Part shown: one piece after another, positions 42,050 to 52,099 of the stretch | Position numbering within the stretch: the stretch's first letter is position 1 | Layout of the letters: every line of letters starts with the position of its first letter | NCBI RefSeq assembly: GCF_014647375.1 | Contig: NZ_BMPB01000014.1 | Location: 62,001-126,000, forward strand | Direction: 5' to 3' | DNA length: 64,000 nucleotides | Source: Parabacteroides faecis | GTDB lineage: Bacteria > Bacteroidota > Bacteroidia > Bacteroidales > Tannerellaceae | Position numbers and translations under genes: made by a program | The notes under the pieces: model-generated | Database searches by the model: none | Told to the model about the DNA's origin: nothing | The model's input: only the letters and a program-made list of their open reading frames with translations

Positions 42050-43207
42050 CTAAAGTACTGCTTTTACATCCGCTTCCAGGTTTTTCACATCATCCACCCG
42101 TTTCACCAGATTACCTTTACGGTCAAGGATAAAGATAGCAGGTAATTGCTTTACATTATACAGCCCTGCGATCTGGGAATAAACCGACTGCGGATCCCGC
42201 ACAGCCACCCAGGGAAGATTGGATGCGGCATTCTTCCAGAAATGGACATCAGAGTCAAGCGATACCTGATAGACATCCAATCCCTGACCATGATATTTCG
42301 TATATAATTCACCTAAGGCCATATTCAGTGCCGGAGACCACTCAGCCTGGTAAGCCGTAAAATTAATGATCACAGGTTTCCCTTCCGCTACAGAAGATAG
42401 TTTTACTACTTCCCCTTTCAGATTCGGCAATTCGATATCCAAGAAACTCACCTCGGTCGTTTTCACGTCATCCAAATTTACCGGACGTTGTGCACGAAGA
42501 ACCTTCATAGACTGTAATGTCAGGTTATAAAGATGTTTCGAACGCGGACTTCCGGGATAAAAATGATCGTAGCTGGTAGCTACCGCTCCATAAGCCTTCA
42601 CATCGTCTCTGTCGTACAGATCAAAGAACAGCAATCCGTCAATCTGCTGGAACAACGCATAATAAGCTGCTGTCGACATCGGAGCCGAATAGATGTACTT
42701 ACGGGCCACATCCTTGTAAGCTTCAGCCGTTTCTATTAATCTTGCACGGTAAGTCGTATCTGCGATATGTTTATCTTCATATTCTTTGCGCAAACGTCCG
42801 ATCGCCTGGTTAGCATCAAGCTGAGCCAGTGTAATCGCTTTGATCGCCTTGCAGTTCTCCGATCCTTCCACCGAATAAGAAGTGGCGAATGTTCCCGCAT
42901 CGGCAGCAAAAGTGATCGTCTCGACCGAATCGATCGCAAAATTGATCTTCTGATTATTCAGTCGCAAACGATAGAAATCCGGAAAGTCCGGACGTTTATG
43001 AGTGAATTTGAACTTACCTGCAGCTGTGAGCTTGACAGAATCCAACAATTCAACATTCGATATACCGACATTTTCCAAATACATGGTCTGGCCGTCAGCG
43101 CCGGATACAACCCCTTTCACAGTAAAATCAGAAGTGTTGTTGCATGCCGTAAACAACAGCATACTTATTCCGAAAAGAACCAGTAGTCGTGCAGATATTT
43201 GTTTCAT
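42050..43207 (-). CDS. Thioredoxin-fold lipoprotein lacking the CxxC motif (DUF4369/TlpA type)
   Basis: 385-residue lipoprotein. ATG 43207 gives the signal MKQISARLLVLFGISMLLFTAC. N-terminal DUF4369-type beta domain (about 25-130: VKGVVSGADGQTMYLENV, ADAGTFATSY), a helical middle part, then an AhpC/TSA or TlpA-like domain at about 265-385 (VVKLSSVAEGKPVIINFTAYQ, LYTKYHGQGLDVYQVSLDSD, YNVKQLPAIFILDRKGNLV). The position that is usually WCxxC reads TAYQAEWSP, so there is no redox cysteine pair; it should not act as a classic disulfide oxidoreductase. TATATTTG on the minus strand (complement of 43242-43249) is a likely promoter -7 box; pnp is divergent. Confidence 0.87.
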   Translation of the reverse strand: MKQISARLLVLFGISMLLFTACNNTSDFTVKGVVSGADGQTMYLENVGISNVELLDSVKLTAAGKFKFTHKRPDFPDFYRLRLNNQKINFAIDSVETITFAADAGTFATSYSVEGSENCKAIKAITLAQLDANQAIGRLRKEYEDKHIADTTYRARLIETAEAYKDVARKYIYSAPMSTAAYYALFQQIDGLLFFDLYDRDDVKAYGAVATSYDHFYPGSPRSKHLYNLTLQSMKVLRAQRPVNLDDVKTTEVSFLDIELPNLKGEVVKLSSVAEGKPVIINFTAYQAEWSPALNMALGELYTKYHGQGLDVYQVSLDSDVHFWKNAASNLPWVAVRDPQSVYSQIAGLYNVKQLPAIFILDRKGNLVKRVDDVKNLEADVKAVL

Positions 43208-43365
43208 CCTAATTTCCTTTACAATGTTCGTAATTCCGATGCAAATATACATTATTTTACAATTGTGGCACTATTATTCGTAAAATCTTCCCTTTATTTT
43301 TATAAAAAAGGGCTTTTCTGATGTTTTTTATTTTCATTTTCATGTGTTTACAGGTAAACTTTCAT

Positions 43366-43373
43366 TACATTTG
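43366..43373 (+). promoter_or_regulatory. Promoter -7 box for pnp
   Basis: TACATTTG lies 38 bases upstream of the pnp ATG at 43412. A clear TTTG -33 element is not seen. Confidence 0.5.
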
Positions 43374-43411
43374 CACCAATTTTTACAGATAGAAAAATAA
43401 GAAAGAAGATT

Positions 43412-45658
43412 ATGCTTAATCCAATTAACAAGACGATCGAGTTGGCTGATGGAAGAACCATCACCATCGAGACCGGGAAATTGGCTAAACAGGCGGACGG
43501 TGCGGTTACCGTTCGTATGGGCAACACTGTGTTGCTGGCTACTGTTTGTGCCGCTAAAGATGCAAATCCCGGTGTTGACTTCATGCCGCTGCAAGTTGAA
43601 TACAAAGAAAAGTACTCCGCATTTGGCCGTTTTCCCGGAGGTTTTACAAAAAGAGAAGGAAAGGCTTCAGATTATGAAATCCTGACATCGCGCCTCGTTG
43701 ACCGCGCGTTGCGTCCGTTATTTCCGGACAATTACCACGCAGAAGTATATGTAAACGTTATATTATTCTCTGCTGACGGCGAAGATATGCCGGATGCTTT
43801 GGCTGGTTTAGCAGCATCAGCTGCTTTAGCTGTTTCCGATATACCTTTCAACGGACCGATCTCTGAAGTTCGCGTAGCACGTGTCGACGGTAAATTTATT
43901 ATTAACCCGACATTCTCTGAATTGGAAAAAGCAGATATCGACATGATGGTTGCTGCGACGATCGACAATATCATGATGGTTGAAGGCGAAATGTCTGAAG
44001 TACAGGAAGCAGACATGCTGGAAGCAATCAAAGTCGCTCACGAAGCGATTAAAGCACAGTGCCAGGCTCAGCTCGAGCTGTCGGAAGCTTGCGGCAAACT
44101 CGTTAAACGTGAATATTGCCACGAAGAAAACGACGAAGAACTGCGCAAAGACGTACACGATAAATGTTTCGCAAAAGCATACGCTGTTGCCACATCAGGC
44201 ACAGACAAACACCAGCGCTTCGATGCTTTCCAGGCAATCGTCGACGAATATAAAGCTAACTTCTCTGAAGAAGAGTTGGAAGCCAAAGCTGAAATGATCG
44301 GCCGTTACTACCACGATGTAGAAAAAGAAGCCATGCGCCGTGCTATCCTTGACGAAGGAAAGCGTCTGGACGGTCGTAAGACTACTGAAATCCGTCCGAT
44401 CTGGATCGAAACGGATTATCTTCCGGGACCTCACGGATCTGCAGTCTTCACACGCGGCGAAACTCAGTCACTGACAACTGTTACACTCGGAACCAAAGCC
44501 GACGAAAAGATGGTTGACGACGTACTGAACCACAGCAAAGAACGTTTCCTATTACATTATAATTTTCCTCCGTTCTCTACAGGTGAAGCTAAAGCATCAC
44601 GTGGCGTAGGACGTCGCGAAGTAGGTCATGGTAACCTGGCTCACCGCGCTTTGAAGCGCATGATCCCGGATAATTATCCTTATGTTATACGCGTGATCTC
44701 TGATATTCTGGAATCAAACGGTTCTTCTTCTATGGCTACTGTTTGTGCCGGTACACTGGCATTGAGAGATGCCGGCGTTCCGATGAAAAAACCGGTATCA
44801 GGTATCGCAATGGGTCTTATCTCTGAGAACAAAGGTCAGAACTATGCTATCCTGTCGGATATCTTAGGAGACGAAGACCACCTGGGAGATATGGACTTCA
44901 AGGTAACAGGTACAGCAGACGGTATCACTGCCACTCAGATGGATATCAAGGTAGACGGTTTATCATACGAAATCCTTGAAAACGCACTGGCTCAGGCAAG
45001 AGAAGGCCGTATGCATATCTTAGGAAAGATCATGGAAGCTCAGCCGGAAACACGTGCTGAACTGAAACCGCATGCTCCGCGTATCGAATCGATGACGATC
45101 GGTAAAGAGTTCATCGGTGCAGTGATCGGCCCGGGTGGAAAGATCATCCAGGGTATTCAGGAAAAGACTGGTGCTGTTATCACGATCGAAGAAGTTGACG
45201 GTGTAGGTAAGATCGAAATCTCCGGAACAAACAAAGATACGATTGATGCTGCTATCAGAGCGATCAAGGGTATCGTTGCCGTTCCTGAAATCGGCGAAGT
45301 ATACGAAGGAAAGATATCTTCTATCATGCCTTACGGTGCATTCGTTGAATTTATGCCGGGCAAAGACGGTCTGTTGCACATCTCTGAAATCGACTGGGCT
45401 CGTCTGGAAACAGTAGAACAGGCAGGTTTGAAAGAAGGCGACACTATTCAGGTGAAACTGGTAGACATCGATGCAAAGACCGGTAAGTTCAAACTTTCTC
45501 GCAAAGTGTTACTACCGAAGCCGGAAGGTTACGAAGAACGTCCGCCGAGACCCGAAAGAGGTCCGAGACCGGAACGTGGTGATCGCGGAGACCGTGGTCC
45601 TCGTCAGGATCGTGGTGACCGTGGAGATCGCGGAGACCGTCGTAACGATCGTTATTAA
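43412..45658 (+). CDS. pnp: Polyribonucleotide nucleotidyltransferase (PNPase)
   Basis: Phosphate-dependent 3'-5' exoribonuclease of the RNA decay machinery; 748 residues. Two RNase PH domains ([60 protein letters not shown]), KH domain ([23 protein letters not shown], about 570-620) and S1 domain ([33 protein letters not shown], about 630-700). The last about 45 residues are an RGD/RG-rich tail ([16 protein letters not shown] and similar) that could add RNA or protein contacts. Monocistronic and followed by a terminator. Confidence 0.97.
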   Translation: MLNPINKTIELADGRTITIETGKLAKQADGAVTVRMGNTVLLATVCAAKDANPGVDFMPLQVEYKEKYSAFGRFPGGFTKREGKASDYEILTSRLVDRALRPLFPDNYHAEVYVNVILFSADGEDMPDALAGLAASAALAVSDIPFNGPISEVRVARVDGKFIINPTFSELEKADIDMMVAATIDNIMMVEGEMSEVQEADMLEAIKVAHEAIKAQCQAQLELSEACGKLVKREYCHEENDEELRKDVHDKCFAKAYAVATSGTDKHQRFDAFQAIVDEYKANFSEEELEAKAEMIGRYYHDVEKEAMRRAILDEGKRLDGRKTTEIRPIWIETDYLPGPHGSAVFTRGETQSLTTVTLGTKADEKMVDDVLNHSKERFLLHYNFPPFSTGEAKASRGVGRREVGHGNLAHRALKRMIPDNYPYVIRVISDILESNGSSSMATVCAGTLALRDAGVPMKKPVSGIAMGLISENKGQNYAILSDILGDEDHLGDMDFKVTGTADGITATQMDIKVDGLSYEILENALAQAREGRMHILGKIMEAQPETRAELKPHAPRIESMTIGKEFIGAVIGPGGKIIQGIQEKTGAVITIEEVDGVGKIEISGTNKDTIDAAIRAIKGIVAVPEIGEVYEGKISSIMPYGAFVEFMPGKDGLLHISEIDWARLETVEQAGLKEGDTIQVKLVDIDAKTGKFKLSRKVLLPKPEGYEERPPRPERGPRPERGDRGDRGPRQDRGDRGDRGDRRNDRY

Positions 45659-45686
45659 TAAACGACTTTCTTATACATTATATATA

Positions 45687-45718
45687 AAAAGGGTGTGCCA
45701 AATATGGCACACCCTTTT
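45687..45718. terminator. Bidirectional terminator between pnp and the sulfatase gene
   Basis: AAAAGGGTGTGCCA and TGGCACACCCTTTT form a 14-bp perfect stem with an AATA loop. Both outer ends give U runs, so it serves pnp (plus) and the sulfatase operon (minus). Confidence 0.9.
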
Positions 45719-45755
45719 CAATTTTTATCAGACGACAGGTTGTTCCTAAAACACT

Positions 45756-47309
45756 TTATATTTCATCCGGCCATGGGCAGGGTTTGCCAGTATTTTTAAA
45801 AATCGGACGTTGTGCATCTGTGCTACGCAGGTAAGCACCTAGCTCTTTAGACAACCTTTTAACGATGTCAGGATATTGAACAGCAACATCGTTCTTCTCA
45901 CCAATATCAGCCGGAACATTAAACAGTTCTTTTTCACCCGTTTCATAGTAATACACTAATTTCCAATCATCTTTGCGGATAGAACAGTCTAAGTTGATAC
46001 CAGGACCGTCGTTGCCCCAGATATTAGGAAAATTCCAAACTAAAGCACGGTTTCGTGAGGGATCGCCTGTACCGGTGAGCAACGGCACAAAACTTATACC
46101 ATCCAGCGGCTGTGTCGTCTTGTATTCCTTTACCTCCGCTATTTCAAGTAACGTGGGGTAAAAGTCTTCAATCATCAAGTATTTGTCACATTTACTTCCT
46201 TGCTTGACCACACCTGGCCAACTGATAATCATGGGTTCACGAATCCCTCCCTCATAAAGAGAACCCTTACCACTATTCAGTGGAAAGTTTTGTGTATGTA
46301 GTTCTCCATCGCGCCAGGCAGGTTCAGAGGCTAAACCTCCATTATCGCTCATAAAAATAACCACAGTGTTGTCTGCCTCGCCATTCTGCTCCAGCCAATC
46401 CATCAAGTCACCTAAACTTTTATCCATACCTTCGATCAATGAAGCATAAGCCGCTTCCTTGTCAGTCAGCCCTTTACGAACATATTTACCAAAAAAGCGG
46501 TCATCTTTGTCGACAGGAATATGGATGGCATAGTGAGACATATAGAGATAGAAAGGCTGATTATACTTTTTAGCTTTATCGAGAGCCTTGATGGCTTCGA
46601 GAGTAAGCGCTTCAGTGGCGAATATACCCGTTCCCCAATAATTCTCCAATCCGGGAATAGCCATTAGCGAGAAAGGCTTTCCGTCACGTGTGTGTCCATA
46701 ATTCCGTTCGCTCAGATAGGTGGCAAGGCCACCGGCTGCATGTCCGGCAATGTTTACTTCAAATCCCCAATGCATCGGGTTTTCGCCCGGTGTATCGATG
46801 GCACCGAAGTGTGCTTTACCACAGTGGATGGTGTGGTAACCGTTTTGCCTCAACAATTCTACAAAAGAAGTGCCGACGAAAGTATTGTTAATGCCTTCCA
46901 CCTGGCTTACTCCATTATAGTTCCAGTCCGGTAGTTCGAGGGTAGAGCTGGTGCGGTCGGTGGTTTTGTCGCGTTCGAGTGTCCAGTTGGTAACGCGGTG
47001 ACGAGCGTTGTTCACACCAGTAATAAGGCTACAACGAGTTGCAGAACTGATATTGCAGGCATAAGCCTGGGTAAACATCATCCCCTTACGCGCCAGACGT
47101 TCCATGTTAGGAGTTTCATAAGCCTCATTGTAGCGGGTCTTCCGTGTCCAGAAAGGCAACGAAGTGTCTTGCCACCCCATATCGTCCACCATGAACAAAA
47201 TGATATTCGGACGCTTTTCGGGTTGCCCGGCAGGAGTTTTCTTCTGCGCATATGTAGAAGTCCCGGTAATAGAAACCAGAACAAACGATAAGAATATGTT
47301 TTTGTACAT
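45756..47309 (-). CDS. S1-family sulfatase, serine-type formylglycine site
   Basis: Removes sulfate esters from a glycan; 517 residues, signal peptide MYKNIFLSFVLVSITGTSTYAQ. Calcium-binding Asp pair in FMVDDMGWQD. The maturation motif is S88-S89-A90-T91-R92 (SxAxR), so Ser88 would be converted to formylglycine by an anaerobic sulfatase-maturating enzyme encoded elsewhere. Further marks: NTFVGTSFVELLRQNGYHTIHCGKAHFG and VVIFMSDNGG. It is the last gene of the SusC-SusD-sulfatase locus, so this locus likely handles a sulfated host or algal glycan. Confidence 0.94.
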   Translation of the reverse strand: MYKNIFLSFVLVSITGTSTYAQKKTPAGQPEKRPNIILFMVDDMGWQDTSLPFWTRKTRYNEAYETPNMERLARKGMMFTQAYACNISSATRCSLITGVNNARHRVTNWTLERDKTTDRTSSTLELPDWNYNGVSQVEGINNTFVGTSFVELLRQNGYHTIHCGKAHFGAIDTPGENPMHWGFEVNIAGHAAGGLATYLSERNYGHTRDGKPFSLMAIPGLENYWGTGIFATEALTLEAIKALDKAKKYNQPFYLYMSHYAIHIPVDKDDRFFGKYVRKGLTDKEAAYASLIEGMDKSLGDLMDWLEQNGEADNTVVIFMSDNGGLASEPAWRDGELHTQNFPLNSGKGSLYEGGIREPMIISWPGVVKQGSKCDKYLMIEDFYPTLLEIAEVKEYKTTQPLDGISFVPLLTGTGDPSRNRALVWNFPNIWGNDGPGINLDCSIRKDDWKLVYYYETGEKELFNVPADIGEKNDVAVQYPDIVKRLSKELGAYLRSTDAQRPIFKNTGKPCPWPDEI

Positions 47310-47372
47310 AAATATCTATTTTAGAATTTCATAAACAGAACAAAATGTCATTGTTATACCAGTTTGGCCAGA

Positions 47373-48866
47373 CTATTCAGCACCTTCATATCCTGGATTC
47401 TGCCCTAACTGATTATTAGATTCACGTTGTCGTAAGGGAATAGGGTAAAGAACATGATAAGGCTGTGCATTCTTTCCACGTGCCTGAGCATTGGTTATAA
47501 ACTTACCGTGGCGAATGAGATCTTCCCTTCTCAATCCTTCAGAAAAGAATTCGCGACCACGTTCAGCCAGGATAAAATCGCGCAGAAGCTCCCTGGTTGG
47601 GTAATCCTTCAGCACTATCTCTTCCGTCTTTGCACGTTTTCTAATCTGGTTGACAAGGTCTACACTTTCCTGACTGGGACCTTGTTGTTCATTGAGCGCT
47701 TCAGCTTTACACAATAGTATATCTGCATAGCGGATGTAGACGATGTCATTACCGTTGTTTTCACCTATAGCGTTGGGGTCGGGCCAATATTTGAAACTTC
47801 GCACATTGTCAAGAGCCTGGCCATTCTCGTCTCGGCACAACTCTACTTCATTACCGCTCTCGTTGATATAATGTGCGACAAAAGATTCGAGACGAACGTC
47901 ATTTCCCGCAAAGGTTTCATAAAAAGCGGTATAGGTACGAAACTGTGCACCGAAGTTTATCCAGTTGGACTGGATAGGATAATTAGGCGGGAAAGCATGT
48001 GCCATATAATTGTTCTGGAAACCGGACTGGGCGATACAAGGTGCGCGATAAATATATTCTTTATTGCCTTCCCCCTCTATGGAAAACATCTTTTTGTAGT
48101 CGCTGTATAACGAATAATAGTTCAGATCGATAATTTTCTGAGCAGTACTTGCGGCATTCACCCAGTCTTTTTCGTGCATGTAGAGCTTAGTCAAAACAGC
48201 CAAGGCACTCCCTTTGGAAGCTTTGCCGATAGGATTTTCTTCGATGGGCAGGTTCTCAATCGCAAAGGTAAGGTCTGCCACAAGATAGTTTACAAACTGT
48301 TCCCGGGAAGCACGCGGTGTAGATTTACCTATCTCTTCTATCTCGTCGGGCGACGCATTTTTAGGAAGTTCGATAATCGGCGTTGTTCCAAAAAGGTTGT
48401 ATAAAAAGTAGTAGGAGACAGCTCGGATGAAACGCGCTTCGCCTTGAGTGCGTTTCAGATTTTCTTCGGGAACCCCCGTAAGCCCGTCAACAACATTGAG
48501 AACAGAGTTAGCACTGGCAATAGCTTCGTACATCTTTCCCCAAAAACTGTTGAGTATAGAATTATCCACCGCCCAGGTGAAATTAATAAAGGGAATGGCA
48601 TCGCGTTCCAAACCACCGCCTGTTTCAAAAGCAATATCTGTAGGGAACTCATTCATCAGGAAAGTATAATTCCTGCTTGCGTATTCAATTATACGAGACC
48701 TTGCATAAGCACCTGCCAACAAGGCATCTACTCCGTCCTGGTCTTTCAGAAGTTCGGAGGGATCATATTCTGTATAGACTTTTTCTTCAAGAAAACCATT
48801 ACAACTTGTTACGCCGGTTAGTATCAGTGCAAAGATTGCGGCATAGATATATCTGTTCATTTTCAT
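47373..48866 (-). CDS. SusD/RagB-like outer-membrane lipoprotein
   Basis: 497-residue SusD partner of the SusC encoded just upstream. Lipobox in MKMNRYIYAAIFALILTGVTSC. Hallmarks: EARFIRAVSYYFLYNLFGTTPII, SALAVLTKLYMHEKDWVNAA, IRYADILLCKAEALNEQ, NQIRKRAK, LAERGREFFSEGLRREDLIRHG and the LYPIPLRQRESNNQLGQNPGYE ending. Expected to bind the glycan at the cell surface. Confidence 0.94.
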   Translation of the reverse strand: MKMNRYIYAAIFALILTGVTSCNGFLEEKVYTEYDPSELLKDQDGVDALLAGAYARSRIIEYASRNYTFLMNEFPTDIAFETGGGLERDAIPFINFTWAVDNSILNSFWGKMYEAIASANSVLNVVDGLTGVPEENLKRTQGEARFIRAVSYYFLYNLFGTTPIIELPKNASPDEIEEIGKSTPRASREQFVNYLVADLTFAIENLPIEENPIGKASKGSALAVLTKLYMHEKDWVNAASTAQKIIDLNYYSLYSDYKKMFSIEGEGNKEYIYRAPCIAQSGFQNNYMAHAFPPNYPIQSNWINFGAQFRTYTAFYETFAGNDVRLESFVAHYINESGNEVELCRDENGQALDNVRSFKYWPDPNAIGENNGNDIVYIRYADILLCKAEALNEQQGPSQESVDLVNQIRKRAKTEEIVLKDYPTRELLRDFILAERGREFFSEGLRREDLIRHGKFITNAQARGKNAQPYHVLYPIPLRQRESNNQLGQNPGYEGAE

Positions 48867-48880
48867 AATGCAATATTTTT

Positions 48881-51800
48881 TTAAAATGTAATATTAACTC
48901 CAAATCTAACGGTACGAGCCAGCGGGTAGCTGTTGTAGTTCACCTTGGAAACCTTATCGGCTCCTGAGGCACTTGCATCGGGGTCAAAACCTTCGTAGCC
49001 GGTAAAAGTATAGAGGTTATCTACCGCTGCATAAACCGAGGCAGCCCGAATATACTTATTCCCTCTCAGCGGAACATCGTAACTCAGATTGATATTCTTA
49101 ATACGGAGGAACGAAGCGTCTTTTACTGTAAGTGAATTGGTCATATACTGACCACCGTAATTAGACGAGTTCACGCCACTAGGATATTTATTGGTAGGAT
49201 TATTTTCCGTCCATCTGTTCTGATAATATTTGGCTATGCGGTTACGGTATTCGTTGGTAGGATAAAATGTTTCGAGCACGTTTGCATCCAATGTCTGTAT
49301 GCCGAATACTCCCTGCAGGAAGATACTAAGGTTGAAGTTCTTATACCGGATATTATTAGTAAAACCCAAAGTTACGTCAGGAAAGGGTTTACCTAAGACA
49401 ACACGGTCGTCAGAAGTGATAGCATTGTCATCGTTCTGGTTTTTGAACTTTAAGTCACCGGGTTTGGCATTCGGCTGGGCCGAATTAGCAATGTCGTCAC
49501 CTTTCTGGAAAATACCCTCCACTTCATAACCGTAATAAGAATAAATAGGGTCACCCACACGAGTTATTTCATAGTTTGAGATAAAGCTGGCCATCGATCC
49601 TGTAATCAGTTCCGGAATAAAATCAGGCAGCTCTTTGACACGGTTTTTCAGTAGGGAAAGATTGAGTGAAGTTTCCCATCCGAAGTCTCTTTTGTCGAAG
49701 TTGATACTATTTATCATAAAGTCTATACCGGAATTCCGTACCTTACCGGCATTCACCTTCACGTTAGCAAAACCGATAGACGAGGGCAGCGGTTTGTCAA
49801 ACAATTGGTCTTTCGTATCGCGAATGTAGAAGTCCACACTACCTGTCAGGCGGTTGTTAAAGAAACCGAAGTCGATACCGAGGTTAGTCTCCGCCGTAGT
49901 TTCCCAACGTAAATTAGGATTTGGAAGCCGTGCCTGTACCAGTCCTTGCATCAACGAATTGCCAAAGACTGCAGATCCTGCCGCTTTCAGGGTCTGAAGT
50001 GTCTGGTAGTTACTAATACCCTGGTTGCCTAGTTGACCGTATCCAATACGGAGCTTTAGATCGCTCAGATTATCAAACGTCTTGAGGAACGGTTCTTCCG
50101 ACATTCTCCAGGCAAATGCCACGGAAGGGAAGAAAGCATACTTATGATCAGAAGAAAAACGGGAAGTACCATCGTAACGGAATGATGCCGTAAGCAGGTA
50201 ACGGTTCAGCAAGTCGTAATTGATTCTGCCCAAAAAACCGTTCAAACGATTGCGTTCTTTGCCGGAAAACACATCATCCCCATTCAGTTTGTCGCCACTC
50301 TGCAAGGAGTTAAAGCCCGTCACGTCAGAAAGAAAACCTTTCGCCTTGCCTTCCACATATTGTGAGGAGAATTGTTCAAAAGTCGTACCGCCAAGAATAG
50401 TAAATTTGTGAACATCGTTGAAATTCTTCTTGTAAGACAGCAGAAATTCTGCTAGCCACTGAGTCTTTTCTTCACTCTTCTTGGATGCTTCGCCCTTACT
50501 AGCCAAGCCGTTTAATGTTTCCCGGCTTCTATAGCTCGACTGAGTGTAAGTATCTATCGTAGCACCTAAACGGACAGTGGCAACGAGATCCTTAAGCGGT
50601 TCGATTTCCGTAGTAAAGGTTCCATAAACATTATTATCTTGCTTTTCAGGCGATACGCCATGTAAAAGTGCTTCGGGATTATCGAGGGCGATAAAACTGT
50701 TCTTACGGTAACGTCCTGTCTCGGGGTCAATACCGGGAGCCAGTGTCGGGTCGAACTGAAGCGCAGAATTGATGGGACCAGCCCCTTCATTGGCTCCGTC
50801 CATATTTTCGTACATCGACCGTCCGTCTCCACGGGTATAATTCAGATTAAACTTGAAGCGCAGAAACTCTTTGGGAGCCGCGTTCATGTTCACCCGGACA
50901 TTATATTTCTTCAAGTTTGACAATTTCACTATACCTTGCTGGTCGAAGTAACTCATGCCTAGATAAAAATCATGCTTTTCGCCCCCCCCGGCAAGCGACA
51001 GTTCATAACGTTGTACCGGAGCACCATTACGAAATATCTCATCCTGCCAATTCGTTCCTTCACCCACAGCCGCAATCTGTTCTGCCGTGTAGATGACTCC
51101 ATCCGGATTGTTTGACTCCAGACGCAAAGCATTCAGGGTCTCCATATATTCCCTGCCGTTAAGAACATCCACTTGTTTGGCAACCGACTGGAAGCCCACT
51201 TCCGCACCGAACTTCACGATTATATCTCCCTTTTTACCGCTTTTGGTCGTAATAAGCACTACACCGTTTGCTGCACGGGTTCCATATATCGCTGCTGACG
51301 AAGCATCTTTCAAGACTTCGATAGACTGGATGTCAGCCGGATTGATAGACGAAGGGTCCACACCCGGTAGTCCGTCCACAACAACCAGCGCCGAGTTACT
51401 GCTGTTAATAGAGCCGGCACCGCGTATCTGAATCTTGGACGCCGCTCCCGGGGCAGAACTGGTTTGGCTTATAGTTACACCGGCAGCCTTACCGTTAATC
51501 ATCTGAAAAGCATTGGTATTTATACCTTCCGTAAACTTACCTTCACCCACGGAGACTACAGATCCGGTGATGTCCTGTTTCTTTTGAGTACCATACCCGA
51601 TTACTACCACTTCTTCCAGTAATTCTGTATTTTCTTCCATTTCTATGGATAAGGTACCCTGATTCCCATTCAGCAAAATGTCTAGAGTAAGGTATCCGAC
51701 ATAAGAAACAACCAAAGTGTTTCCTTTTTTTGCATCCTTCAGGATAAATTTTCCATCAATATCAGTGATTGTTCCGTTAGCTGTTCCTTTAATAAGGACA

Positions 51801-51922
51801 CTGGCACCGATAATAGGTTCATTAGACTTTTTGTCTACAATAGTACCTTTGACATCAAATTGTTGTGCATGAGTAACCATAACCGACAACAACAGCATAA
51901 ATAGAATAATGATTTTTTTCAT
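48881..51922 (-). CDS. SusC-like TonB-dependent transporter without STN domain
   Basis: 1,013-residue outer-membrane importer. Signal peptide (MKKIIILFMLLLSVMVTHAQ) is followed at once by the carboxypeptidase-like domain (FDVKGTIVDKKSNEPIIGASVLIKG), then plug (EEVVVIGYGTQKKQDITGSVVSV, ALVVVDGLPGVDPSSINPADIQ, SIEVLKDASSAAIYGTRAANG) and barrel ending VRFGVNITF. Lack of STN fits control by the divergent hybrid sensor (52100) instead of sigma/anti-sigma. Confidence 0.95.
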   Translation of the reverse strand: MKKIIILFMLLLSVMVTHAQQFDVKGTIVDKKSNEPIIGASVLIKGTANGTITDIDGKFILKDAKKGNTLVVSYVGYLTLDILLNGNQGTLSIEMEENTELLEEVVVIGYGTQKKQDITGSVVSVGEGKFTEGINTNAFQMINGKAAGVTISQTSSAPGAASKIQIRGAGSINSSNSALVVVDGLPGVDPSSINPADIQSIEVLKDASSAAIYGTRAANGVVLITTKSGKKGDIIVKFGAEVGFQSVAKQVDVLNGREYMETLNALRLESNNPDGVIYTAEQIAAVGEGTNWQDEIFRNGAPVQRYELSLAGGGEKHDFYLGMSYFDQQGIVKLSNLKKYNVRVNMNAAPKEFLRFKFNLNYTRGDGRSMYENMDGANEGAGPINSALQFDPTLAPGIDPETGRYRKNSFIALDNPEALLHGVSPEKQDNNVYGTFTTEIEPLKDLVATVRLGATIDTYTQSSYRSRETLNGLASKGEASKKSEEKTQWLAEFLLSYKKNFNDVHKFTILGGTTFEQFSSQYVEGKAKGFLSDVTGFNSLQSGDKLNGDDVFSGKERNRLNGFLGRINYDLLNRYLLTASFRYDGTSRFSSDHKYAFFPSVAFAWRMSEEPFLKTFDNLSDLKLRIGYGQLGNQGISNYQTLQTLKAAGSAVFGNSLMQGLVQARLPNPNLRWETTAETNLGIDFGFFNNRLTGSVDFYIRDTKDQLFDKPLPSSIGFANVKVNAGKVRNSGIDFMINSINFDKRDFGWETSLNLSLLKNRVKELPDFIPELITGSMASFISNYEITRVGDPIYSYYGYEVEGIFQKGDDIANSAQPNAKPGDLKFKNQNDDNAITSDDRVVLGKPFPDVTLGFTNNIRYKNFNLSIFLQGVFGIQTLDANVLETFYPTNEYRNRIAKYYQNRWTENNPTNKYPSGVNSSNYGGQYMTNSLTVKDASFLRIKNINLSYDVPLRGNKYIRAASVYAAVDNLYTFTGYEGFDPDASASGADKVSKVNYNSYPLARTVRFGVNITF

Positions 51923-52099
51923 TGCATATAATTTAAGTTCTACAAAAGATCAACGTCACAAATGTATTATAGGAATAATTCTTTTAAGGTGCACGTTTCT
52001 CTCAGTTTATATGCATGTTTAATTCATAAAGCTTTTTATTTCTTTATTTTTTGGTTTATAAAGAAAATATGCTTCTTTTGTCGGAACAATCTAAATATT

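Noticed and set aside
43732-44434. Several frames opposite pnp
   Set aside because: They mirror a conserved housekeeping gene with strong codon bias; no independent signals.
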